The position numbers were made by a program, and so were the translations under genes. 32,858 bases of DNA from Candidatus Woesearchaeota archaeon (GTDB lineage Archaea; Nanobdellota; Nanobdellia; Woesearchaeales; JACPBV01), in NCBI GenBank assembly GCA_019322475.1, contig JAHWIN010000021.1:1-32858 (forward strand). The letters run 5' to 3'. A model generated the notes under the pieces. The model was not told the origin of the DNA, ran no database searches, and saw nothing but the letters and a program-made list of their open reading frames with translations. Positions 7,523-13,964 of this stretch are shown here, one piece after another. Each line of letters begins with the position of its first letter. Position 1 is the stretch's first letter.

Positions 7523-8275
7523 TCAATAGTTTTTCTTTGCCATCTTGGCTATGTAGTGCTTCTCTTTCCCTTTCTTTATCACGCCTATCTCAGGATCTTC
7601 CTCAAGCTCTTCAAGAAGCCTGTAGAAGGAGGATTTAGAGCACAGGCCCTGCTCCTCTACGACCATCTCCTTGAGCTGGAGGGCTGTTATCCTGCTGTAT
7701 TTTTTTATGTACGAGAGGACTATGGACCTTATGTAATCCTTGGAGTTTTTTGTGATCCTCCTGATGATCTTTTCTTTTATGGTGGCCTTTTTTGATTCAA
7801 GCTTCTCGAGCCTTCTTGCCAGCCGGTCCATCTCGGAGACAGTGATATTGTGCTGCACTTCAGGCTTTTTTGATGCTATCCTTGACCTTAATTCCTCTTT
7901 CAAGGTGTCCAATTCCGGCCTGATCGTGCTGTGCTTCCGGGCAAGCTCATGATGTGAGCTTTGAAGATCATTCTGCGAGTTTCTCAGCTCGTCTACCTTC
8001 CCGTTAAGCTCCCTCACTTTCCTGAGCACAGGCTCGTATGAGTAGAATCCGTCAACTATCTTCCTGATGTCTGCGCTGGATTTTGGGATATGATCGAGCT
8101 CCTGCCTGAGCTGGCTGATCTGCGATTCCTGCTGGAGGCTCCTGTTGTAAAAATAATTAAGCCAGTGAAGGATGTAGGCAGTGTCTTTCTGAACGTTCCT
8201 GAAGGAGTCTGAAAGAAGGCTGCGGAGCTGCACCAATTCGGACGGGCTCTCTTTTTTTTTGCTGAATATCCCCAT
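7523..8275 (-). CDS. Coiled coil + C-terminal winged-helix protein, 250 aa
   Basis: Starts MGIFSKKKESPSELVQLRSL. Residues about 20-165 are mostly heptad helix with charged linkers. Residues about 175-245 form a winged helix: KDYIRSIVLSYIKKYSRITA, LQLKEMVVEEQGLCSKSSFY as the recognition region, then RLLEELEEDPEIGVIKKGKE as the wing. The frame stays open 21 bases upstream to an earlier ATG at 8296, but the TTTAAATA box at 8298-8306 is 26 bp from 8275. A leaderless start at 8275 is therefore preferred. Immediately behind the TATA box begins the 11-bp phased repeat array (8318-8439), which this DNA-binding, probably oligomeric protein might itself occupy. Confidence 0.65.
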   Translation of the reverse strand: MGIFSKKKESPSELVQLRSLLSDSFRNVQKDTAYILHWLNYFYNRSLQQESQISQLRQELDHIPKSSADIRKIVDGFYSYEPVLRKVRELNGKVDELRNSQNDLQSSHHELARKHSTIRPELDTLKEELRSRIASKKPEVQHNITVSEMDRLARRLEKLESKKATIKEKIIRRITKNSKDYIRSIVLSYIKKYSRITALQLKEMVVEEQGLCSKSSFYRLLEELEEDPEIGVIKKGKEKHYIAKMAKKNY

Positions 8276-8317
8276 ATCCAAAACAATAAATCCCAACTAT
8301 TTAAACATATCGATTTT

Positions 8318-8439
8318 TGGGAATGTTTTGGGAATATACTGGGACTGTGCTGGGAATGTTTTTAGAGAATAAATTGTAATTTTTTGGGAATGTTTTGGGA
8401 CAGTCCTGGGAATGTTTTGGGACTGTGCTGGGAATGTTT
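8318..8439. repeat. Helically phased 11-bp tandem repeat array
   Basis: TGGGAA/TGGGAC begins at 8318, 8329, 8340 and 8351, then after a 23-bp gap at 8385, 8396, 8407, 8418 and 8429. Within each block the spacing is exactly 11 bp, and the jump between blocks is 34 bp. Typical units are TGGGAATGTTT and TGGGACTGTGC. Two more units with the same 11-bp step occur at 9561 and 9572 after the methyltransferase gene. The array abuts the promoter of the 250-aa coiled-coil/winged-helix gene, so binding on one face of the DNA is likely. Confidence 0.8.
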
Positions 8440-8720
8440 TTTTGGTGTGTTTTTTTGGAAGATAAAGTGTTATTTTTATGGGAAAATTTTTATTGAAAAA
8501 AAGTTTTGGGTCGTTTTTTTGCTTAGAGGATTATGAAAAAAAGATAAGGCGGGGGGCCTGATAAAGGGCAGGATATTATGGCAGGGGATGTTTTTTACAA
8601 AGGTTTAAATAGAAGCGGTGAGGTGGGGGTTAGATTAGGGTCCTGAAAAAGGGCAAAGTGAGCCAAGAAAGAGGGAGGGATCTGGCATGGAAACTAAGGG
8701 TTTTTGTGCCAAATAAGTGA

Positions 8721-8817
8721 GCGGCTAAAACCGCTATAGTGAGGTTTTAGCTTAGGTTTTGGCTGACAAGTGAGTGAGGGTATTAAGGCAATATATCCGC
8801 TATAATGCGGTTTTTTT
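8721..8817 (+). terminator. Two related hairpins in the methyltransferase leader
   Basis: GCTAAAACC (8724-8732) pairs with GGTTTTAGC (8743-8751). CCGC-tataat-GCGG (8797-8810) is followed by seven T and is terminator-like. The two share CCGCTATARTG followed by GG and a T run (8731-8750 and 8797-8817), so one looks like a copy of the other. They end about 30 bp before the methyltransferase start, so they could act as an attenuator or insulate it from upstream transcription. Confidence 0.4.
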
Positions 8818-8848
8818 AGTGAAAAGTGAGGGTTAATATAGGCTTAAG

Positions 8849-9550
8849 ATGAGTATAAACAAGGGCAAAGATAAGGGAAAGATGTCAAGATCCAGCTTAG
8901 CCATAAGGCTATCCGCAATAAAGGGGTTTATCGACCCTAAAGTGAGGGTTGAGCAGTATATGACAGATAGTGAGATAGCGGCAACAGTATTGTGGGATGC
9001 TTATATGAAGGGAGACATAGAGGGAAAAGTGATAGCTGACCTTGGGTGCGGAACAGGGATACTAGGGATTGGGGCTATGATGCTTGGGGCCTCTAAGGCC
9101 TATCTTGTGGAAAGTGATGGTTCGGCCATTGCTATTGCCAAGGAAAACGTCAGGGATATGGAAAGTGAGGGTTTGATTAAAAAAGCAGGGAAAAAGGGTG
9201 AAAAGGGCAAGGAAGAAAGTGAAAGTGAGGGTTCAGCTGAGTTCTTTTTTGGGGATGTTTCTGATTTTAAGATTAAGGCAGATACTGTAATAATGAATCC
9301 CCCGTTTGGGGTTAAAAGTGAGCATTCTGACCGAAGGTTTTTGGAAAAGGCTTTTGAGATCAGCGATGTTGTTTACAGTTTCCATAAGAGTGGAACAGTA
9401 AGGTTTGTTGAGATGCTTGCAAAGGCCAAAGGGTTCAGGATAACACAGGTTATCGATCTTAAGTTTCCATTGAAAGCAAGCATGAGGTTCCATAAAAAAA
9501 GGATCGAAAGGATAGGTGTAAGCTGCCTGAGGATGGAAAAGATTGCCTGA
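8849..9550 (+). CDS. METTL5-like archaeal RNA methyltransferase
   Basis: SAM-dependent class I methyltransferase. Motif I DLGCGTG is at residues 64-70, preceded by the family's substrate/start segment VEQYMTDSEIAATVLW. The catalytic NPPF (residues 150-153) is characteristic of N6-adenine methylation, and 'SDRRFLEKA' with 'VVYSFHK' follows as in METTL5 relatives, which methylate a conserved adenine of small-subunit rRNA. The rRNA target here is inferred from the family. Residues about 107-130 form a charged Lys/Glu/Ser insert absent from the core fold. The ATG at 8849 adds a basic leader; MSRSSLAIRL at 8882 is an alternative start. The coding sequence is rich in AGTGAG (Ser-Glu). Confidence 0.8.
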   Translation: MSINKGKDKGKMSRSSLAIRLSAIKGFIDPKVRVEQYMTDSEIAATVLWDAYMKGDIEGKVIADLGCGTGILGIGAMMLGASKAYLVESDGSAIAIAKENVRDMESEGLIKKAGKKGEKGKEESESEGSAEFFFGDVSDFKIKADTVIMNPPFGVKSEHSDRRFLEKAFEISDVVYSFHKSGTVRFVEMLAKAKGFRITQVIDLKFPLKASMRFHKKRIERIGVSCLRMEKIA

Positions 9551-9897
9551 TATTCCCAGCTGGGACTATGCTGGGAATATGAATTTATCGACGAGAAAAT
9601 TCCGGGAATATATTTTGGGAATGACTTTTGAAACTGCCTGAAGGAAAAAATATAATCTTTTTTATTATCAAACTGCTGTTGGTTTTGATGGGCTTTGGGG
9701 GCTTAGCGTTTTTCTGTTAGCTTGTTTGGCAGTATTGTTTTTGTTCCTTGTTTAGTGGTTTTTTGGGTTTTGATTGATGGTTTTTATCAGATAATCGTGG
9801 CTGTTGATTTGATGGATTATATGCTATCAATCCAAACAACAACAATAGGAAAATTTTTAAAGAAAAGAGGTTTCTTGATTGGAAAGGAGGATTCAAA
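9551..9897. other. 347-bp intergenic region with TGGGA repeats, no gene seen
   Basis: Directly after the methyltransferase stop, TATTCCCAG (9550-9558) and CTGGGAATA (9570-9578) form a 9-bp inverted repeat around a TGGGACTATGC unit. Two TGGGA units (9561, 9572) repeat the 11-bp step of the 8318 array, and GGGAAT recurs at 9604 and 9617. The remainder is T-rich plus-strand sequence with no reading frame of credible length before rpoL. Confidence 0.5.
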
Positions 9898-10164
9898 ATG
9901 GAGATCAAGATCGTTAAGGAAAAAGGAAACAGGATAGAGTTTGAGATCGATGAGGATGCAGGATTTTTGAATGCATTGAAGAAGGAGCTGCTGAATGACA
10001 GCAATGTAAAGGTTGCTACTTATTCGGTCAAGCACCCGTTGGCAGGGAAGCCAAGGATGATCGTTGAGGCAAGCAATCCGAGGAGCTCCCTGAACAGCGC
10101 TGCAGGCAGGCTAAAAAAGCTAAGCGAAAAGATCGCTGCAGATGCCAAGAAAGAGGTAAAGTAG
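9898..10164 (+). CDS. rpoL: DNA-directed RNA polymerase subunit L (Rpo11)
   Basis: 88 residues with the Rpo11/RPB11 alpha-like fold. It opens MEIKIVKEKGNRIEFEIDED with 'GFLNALKKELL' as the conserved first helix, followed by 'VKVATYSVKHPLAGKPRMIVEA', which is the diagnostic strand pair. A C-terminal helix contacts Rpo3. Together they form the archaeal assembly platform for RNA polymerase. The length is normal. A strong ribosome binding site GGAAAGGAGG lies 7-8 bp before the ATG, one of the clearest in the window. It is followed 58 bp later by the AMMECR1 gene on the same strand. Confidence 0.93.
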   Translation: MEIKIVKEKGNRIEFEIDEDAGFLNALKKELLNDSNVKVATYSVKHPLAGKPRMIVEASNPRSSLNSAAGRLKKLSEKIAADAKKEVK

Positions 10165-10222
10165 CTTTGTTTTTTAGTTCTTTTTTCTGAAGCAGCTTCA
10201 TCCCGGTGAGGCTAATGAGAAA

Positions 10223-10843
10223 ATGATAAAAGCTGAACAGGCCAAAAAGCTTATCAGGGCTGCAAGGGATTCTATATCTTCTTACCTTTCTGGAAGAGGC
10301 CATGAGGCTGGTGTGATTGAGGATGAGCTTAAGAAGGACAAAGAGCTTTCTGAGGCCGTAGGTGTTTTTGTAACCTTAAACAGGAAGGGTGAATTGAGGG
10401 GGTGCATAGGGTTTCCTGAAGGGATCTATCCGCTTTATGAAGGCGTAATAAAGGCTGCAAGGAGCGCTGCTTTTTCTGACCCGAGGTTTATGGCTGTTGG
10501 AAAGGATGAGCTTGATGACATATCCATAGAGATAAGCGTGCTTACAAAGCCTAAGAAGATAGATGTCAAGAAGGCTGAAGATTATATAGGGAAGGTGAAG
10601 ATAGGGAGAGACGGGCTTATCATAAGAAGCATGCATGGAAGCGGGCTATTATTACCTCAGGTCGCTGTAGAGTATAAGTGGAGCAGCAAGACATTTCTTG
10701 AGCAGACCTGCGTGAAGGCAGGGATGGGCAAGGACAGCTGGAAGGACATAGATAGCTGTGAGGTTTTCAGCTTCCAGAGCCAGGTATTTAAGGAAACTGA
10801 GCCTAAGGGGAAGGTAGTTCAAAAAAATTATCAAATTGCCTAA
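10223..10843 (+). CDS. AMMECR1-domain protein
   Basis: 206 residues spanning a single AMMECR1 domain (PF01871-type). The six-residue signature LRGCIG is at about residues 58-63 with FPEGIYPLYEGV after it, and 'AARSAAFSDPRF' and 'DISIEISVLTKP' follow in the expected order. The near-invariant 'LLPQVA.E..W' and 'FLEQTC.KAGM..D.W' blocks close the domain. Its conservation across archaea and eukaryotes is high, but the biochemical function is unknown. The start at 10223 is the only ATG that gives the full N-terminal helix, with GTGAGG upstream. The stop codon falls within the loop side of an 18-bp inverted repeat. Confidence 0.9.
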   Translation: MIKAEQAKKLIRAARDSISSYLSGRGHEAGVIEDELKKDKELSEAVGVFVTLNRKGELRGCIGFPEGIYPLYEGVIKAARSAAFSDPRFMAVGKDELDDISIEISVLTKPKKIDVKKAEDYIGKVKIGRDGLIIRSMHGSGLLLPQVAVEYKWSSKTFLEQTCVKAGMGKDSWKDIDSCEVFSFQSQVFKETEPKGKVVQKNYQIA

Positions 10844-10889
10844 CCCGGACCATAAATAGGGGGGATTATTCGGCAATTTGATAATTTTT
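10823..10889 (+). terminator. 18-bp perfect inverted repeat at the AMMECR1 gene end
   Basis: AAAAATTATCAAATTGCC (10823-10840) is exactly complementary to 10872-10889, with a 31-nt loop. The left arm encodes the last residues of the AMMECR1 protein, and the right arm ends in a T run. A second stem, GACGGGCA (10899-10906) with TGCCCGTC (10938-10945), follows with a TTCATAAATGAA palindrome in its loop. Function as terminator or 3'-end stabiliser is likely. Confidence 0.55.
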
Positions 10890-11201
10890 AGGAAATCAGA
10901 CGGGCATTCATCCCCATTCATAAATGAAGAGGATTTCTGCCCGTCAAATTTAAGGTAATTTGAGGGCCTTCTGCCTTATGGGCCTGTATAATAAGATAGT
11001 ATATATAGCATATAAGGCATTTTGGGGTGGAGTAAGGCAACTAATATGGGTATCTTTATATTCTTGGTTCTGGCTGTTATAGATCTATAATTTAGGGGTT
11101 ATAGGGGCTGTAAGGGCTAAATTTTTAGAAAGATTTATATATGTTCATGGTGCCTAACTGATTGTAAATATAGTGTTTAGAGAAGAAAAGAGGTGCTGAT
11201 A
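10844..11201. other. 358-bp intergenic region with stem-loops and a recurring motif pair
   Basis: After the two stem-loops at 10823-10945 comes AT-rich sequence with several TATA-like boxes, for example around 10990-11005 and at 11133-11142. The motif pair GGCTAAATTTTTAG (11115-11128) and ATGGTGCCTAAC (11147-11158), also present at 3272-3335, lies just before the next gene. No coding region was found. Confidence 0.5.
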
Positions 11202-11768
11202 TTGGCTTACATAAGGGTAAAAAAGATAAGGAAGAAAGGGAAAGAGTACAGGTATGCCTATCTTGTAGAGAACAGGTGGAAGAAAAGGACAAGGAAAGGG
11301 AGCAAGAAAGGGGCTAGGCAGAAGGTCAAGGGATACCTGGGCAAGGTGTACAGCTTTTCCAAGGAGAAAGGCATCAATGATGGCGAGGCTCACTTTGACC
11401 CTCAAGATGTTAAAGACTATCTGGATGCTAACGGGATGGACAATGCCATCAGGGAGCTTATAAGGATCGAGCTTATGAACCATGGCTTTATGGAGAACGG
11501 TAATTTCTATGCTAATGGTGATCTTGCTGTGTATATAAGCGACAAGGACTTCTTTATCAAGAACATCAGGGAAGAGAAGGACAGGAAGATAGTGATAGCT
11601 ATGAATGAAGGCTTTCTCTGCAAAGAAACGTTCAGCAGGCTGATAAACTTCAAGGCCAAGGGGGATGAAAAAGAGATAGGGCTGAGTTTAGGGAACGCTG
11701 TGCTTGAGGCAGGGCTTAACATGCCAAAGGAGATATTTGTCGGGATGTTTGAGAGGGTTGTTAGGTGA
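11202..11768 (+). CDS. Conserved-looking basic archaeal protein, unknown function
   Basis: 188 residues from TTG, or 191 if GTG at 11193 is used. TTG is preferred because GAGGTG lies 6-7 bp upstream of it and MAYIRVKKIRKKGKEYRY is the natural N-terminus. Residues 1-50 are extremely basic (VENRWKKRTRKGSKKGARQK) with a 'YLGKVYSF' turn and resemble the N-terminal strand region of some archaeal transposase-like or nucleic-acid-binding proteins. The remainder is a soluble alpha/beta region ending LSLGNAVLEAGLNMPKEIFV. No catalytic motif is obvious. TTTATATATG at 11133-11142 is a plausible TATA box. The gene converges on the HEPN gene. Confidence 0.6.
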   Translation: MAYIRVKKIRKKGKEYRYAYLVENRWKKRTRKGSKKGARQKVKGYLGKVYSFSKEKGINDGEAHFDPQDVKDYLDANGMDNAIRELIRIELMNHGFMENGNFYANGDLAVYISDKDFFIKNIREEKDRKIVIAMNEGFLCKETFSRLINFKAKGDEKEIGLSLGNAVLEAGLNMPKEIFVGMFERVVR

Positions 11769-11818
11769 GAAATTGTCTCCATCATAAATCCAGCTGAAAA
11801 TCCTAGCAGAAGGGTAAA

Positions 11819-11933
11819 AAAATCCCGAACTAATCCTCGGACTGAAGTCCGAGGCTTTTAACGTTCGGGATTTTAGACTTCAAAAAGCCTTCATCCACCT
11901 GCTAAGGCTGGTGGCTTTCGGCTTATTTGAAGT
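11819..11933. terminator. Two nested hairpin structures between convergent genes
   Basis: First structure: AAAATCCCGAAC (11819-11830) pairs with 11863-11874, and inside it CCTCGGAC-TGAA-GTCCGAGG (11835-11854). Second: ACTTCAAAAAGCC (11877-11889) pairs with 11920-11933 with one bulged A, enclosing CCACC/GGTGG (11895-11899/11910-11914). Lying between convergent genes, they fit a bidirectional terminator. The inner stem, read on the minus strand as CGGACTTCAGTCCG, also resembles subterminal hairpins of IS200/IS605 elements. Confidence 0.45.
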
Positions 11934-11951
11934 AATCTTGTCTTGGACAAG

Positions 11952-12440
11952 TCAACCGACCAGAACCTTAAAGCTTTTTCTAAGTTCTTCAATAGACTCA
12001 TTATCCAGGTTACTTATAAGAGACCTGATATCAAGAACAAAACTTTCAGCACAATCCAATAAGCCACCTGCGGATCCTTTTGTCAATTCATCTTTTTTTG
12101 TTGTTATATAATACTGCCTGTCAATCCTTTCCTTTTTTCCATCAGAAATCATATTAGACAAGTCCACTTTATCAAATAATAACTTAAGGAGCAGGATAGA
12201 GCCTGAGTGGTTTTCACATTTAATCCCTGCCCTAAACAGCAAGGCTAGAAGGAGATTATACATAGCATAATAAGACATGGCTACGGAATTCTCATACAGG
12301 CTATTCTGGAACAAAATCTTTGCAGACCTTAAACAATCGGATGACTTACCAATATAAGAGGAGCATATATCTTCAGAAGGCTCTACCAGGCCTAACTTTT
12401 CTTCTTTCATAAGCTTATTCAAAAAATTGTTTCTTTTCAT
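11952..12440 (-). CDS. HEPN-domain protein, putative toxin of a HEPN/MNT pair
   Basis: 162 residues. The four-helix HEPN core starts at about residue 25 (ICSSYIGKSSDCLRSAKILF), continues with 'NSLYENSVAMSYYAMYNLLLALLF', and has RAGIKCENH, where an Arg and His frame the region of the usual R-x4-6-H RNase motif. The spacing here is seven residues, so catalysis is uncertain. HEPN proteins paired with MNT enzymes act as RNase toxins silenced by AMPylation. That is family knowledge, not shown here. It follows the MNT gene with a 26-bp overlap on the same strand, so both come from one message. The start at 12440 lies inside the MNT coding region. Confidence 0.8.
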   Translation of the reverse strand: MKRNNFLNKLMKEEKLGLVEPSEDICSSYIGKSSDCLRSAKILFQNSLYENSVAMSYYAMYNLLLALLFRAGIKCENHSGSILLLKLLFDKVDLSNMISDGKKERIDRQYYITTKKDELTKGSAGGLLDCAESFVLDIRSLISNLDNESIEELRKSFKVLVG

Positions 12441-12978
12441 AAAATTCCTCTATGCCCCTTAAGATAACGTGGTCTTTAATAATCTCCCTTATCAGGGGTG
12501 AGCTAACATCAAAAGGGCCTATCTTTACACTTATCCTTGAATTTATATCCTCTATCGACCTCTTAACTTCCCTATCCTGCACTTCTATATATATGTCAAT
12601 GTCGCTGTCTTTTTTAGGAACCCCTTTTGCATAAGAGCCGAAAAGGATTATAAGCTTTTCGTCCGTCCTCTTTAGAATCTCCTCAAAAATGATGCTTAGC
12701 CTAGGGTAATCTTCCAATAGGGCTATCCTCTTATCTAATTCTGCCTTTAAGACGTAAGTTTTTGCAAGGATGTTCTTTTTAAGGAAAAATACCTTATTCT
12801 TCCCTTCTTTTCTGGAATCAACGACGTTCTCTTCCTTTAGGCTGTTTAATCTTCGGGATATAGTAGAGTGGGATTCACCCAATGATTTAGCTATCCCCCT
12901 AACATGATTCTCTTTTTTTAATAATAGCCCAACTATGGTCAGTTTTGTATTGTCTCTTTTTTGAACCATATGTACCAT
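12415..12978 (-). CDS. Winged helix + MNT nucleotidyltransferase, putative antitoxin and repressor
   Basis: 187 residues. Residues 10-68 form a winged helix (TIVGLLLKKENHVRGIAKSL, then SHSTISRRLNSLKEENVV). Residues about 95-185 form the minimal nucleotidyltransferase domain with LFGSYAKG (Gly114, Ser115) and the metal-binding DSDIDIY (Asp126, Asp128). MNT antitoxins AMPylate their HEPN partner. The fused DNA-binding domain lets this one also repress its own promoter. Two direct copies of TGAACCAWWTG, 20 bp apart (12962-12972, 12982-12992), overlap the start and TATA box (12993-13003, minus strand), exactly where an autorepressor would bind. The start could be 12978 or the in-frame ATG three codons later, and leaderless spacing fits both. 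Confidence 0.82.
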   Translation of the reverse strand: MVHMVQKRDNTKLTIVGLLLKKENHVRGIAKSLGESHSTISRRLNSLKEENVVDSRKEGKNKVFFLKKNILAKTYVLKAELDKRIALLEDYPRLSIIFEEILKRTDEKLIILFGSYAKGVPKKDSDIDIYIEVQDREVKRSIEDINSRISVKIGPFDVSSPLIREIIKDHVILRGIEEFYEKKQFFE

Positions 12979-13003
12979 TTATGAACCAATTGTATATAAA
13001 TGT
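12961..13003 (-). promoter_or_regulatory. Promoter and direct-repeat operator of the wHTH-MNT/HEPN operon
   Basis: TATATAAATG (12993-13002 on the plus strand, read as CATTTATATA on the minus) is the TATA box. TTGAACCATATG (12961-12972) and ATGAACCAATTG (12981-12992) are near-identical direct repeats 20 bp apart, about two helical turns, with an extra TACCAT half-site between. This suggests cooperative binding by the winged-helix domain of the encoded antitoxin. Confidence 0.5.
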
Positions 13004-13117
13004 TTCGGTTTTTAGCATTTAGAAGAGGATAAGTCCAGCTCTTTTAAGGGAAGTTACTACCAATTAGCGGTTACAAAATAGAAATATTTAAATACCAGTT
13101 ATCTATGATATTATCAG

Positions 13118-13900
13118 ATGGTTACAAGAAGAAAATTTTCAAAAATGGTGGGGGAAATTATAATAGCAGGGATTCTAAGTCCTCTAGAAGTTTTAGCGAT
13201 TGAAGGTAGAAATAAGATTTTGGTGGATGGTTATGTTCATAATATTTCTAATGACCCATTAAGTGATTCTTTTTACAAAGATGAAAAAGGAGGATTATGG
13301 GTTCCAATTTATGATAAAGTGGGGGATTTCTATTCAAATCATTTTGATATACAAGTTAAGCTTCAAAGTGGTATAGAAGTTGATAAAGAAAAGCCTGATA
13401 GCGGCCATATTGCCGTAGAATATACAACCATGGATGAATTATTAAAGAATCCAAGGGAAGTTTTATATGCTTTTGGTGGTCAGGAATTGATGGATGAATT
13501 AGAAGCTGAAATAAAAAGTGCTCAAAAAGCAGAAGGCGGGGATTATAAAACTGCAGAAGTTGCTATATTTGCAACATTAAAACAAATAGTAAATCAAGCA
13601 TTTTCAGGAGAAGGTGGTTTTGGAAGTAAAATTTCTCATAGAGCATGGGTTTTTCCTTCTGAAACTTATAATAAAGCAGGAAATGATGAAGTATTAGTGA
13701 ATGCTTATGCATTCTCAGTTGTTCATGAGGTTGGTCATGCTCTTGGTCTGGAACATCCAATAATGGAAGGATTTTTTGCTGAGTATGGAAGACTTAATTT
13801 TATGAACCCCCTTCCTGAATTAATAGATGTATTTAGCTTCAATTTTGACATCCATCCAAAGCAGATAAGACAAATTAAAAAGTATTTAAGAACCGGTTAA
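13118..13900 (+). CDS. Tat-exported metzincin-like zinc metalloprotease
   Basis: 260 residues. The N-terminus MVTRRKFSKMVGEIIIAGIL matches a twin-arginine signal ([S/T]RRxFxK) with a hydrophobic core to about residue 28. The mature part contains HEVGHALGLEH at residues 203-213, the metzincin zinc motif HExxHxxGxxH (His203, Glu204, His207, His213), followed by a Met-turn candidate NFMNP around Met229. A matrixin-like extracellular peptidase is likely; the substrate is unknown. ATATTTAAAT at 13083-13092 lies about 28 bp upstream, so it is leaderless. Codon use is strongly AT-rich (GAA, AAA, TTA, GGT) compared with the hydrogenase operon next door, pointing to horizontal transfer. No tat genes are in the window. 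Confidence 0.78.
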   Translation: MVTRRKFSKMVGEIIIAGILSPLEVLAIEGRNKILVDGYVHNISNDPLSDSFYKDEKGGLWVPIYDKVGDFYSNHFDIQVKLQSGIEVDKEKPDSGHIAVEYTTMDELLKNPREVLYAFGGQELMDELEAEIKSAQKAEGGDYKTAEVAIFATLKQIVNQAFSGEGGFGSKISHRAWVFPSETYNKAGNDEVLVNAYAFSVVHEVGHALGLEHPIMEGFFAEYGRLNFMNPLPELIDVFSFNFDIHPKQIRQIKKYLRTG

Positions 13901-13964
13901 AGATAGTCCTGCCTTATTTTGTCTATAAAAAGCCTTGGAAACCTCCAGAGCAGGTATAAGACAG

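Larger units (their letters stand above)
8276..8848. other. 573-bp intergenic region holding phased repeats and hairpins
   Basis: No gene found. From left to right it holds the minus-strand TATA box (8298-8306), the 11-bp TGGGA array (8318-8439), a T-rich stretch, and two related hairpins at 8721-8750 and 8797-8817 with several AAGTGAG motifs around them. It then leads into the methyltransferase gene. Confidence 0.6.

Noticed and set aside
7430..7952. Plus-strand frames of 60-121 aa
   Set aside because: They are antisense to the 250-aa coiled-coil/winged-helix gene and carry the mirrored periodicity expected of shadow frames.
8318..8439. CRISPR-like array
   Set aside because: Repeat step is only 11 bp with no unique spacers of normal length and no cas genes. 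It is a phased tandem repeat.
12452..12634. Small hydrophobic plus-strand frame as a possible TA component
   Set aside because: It is the complement of the MNT catalytic region and has no start signals.
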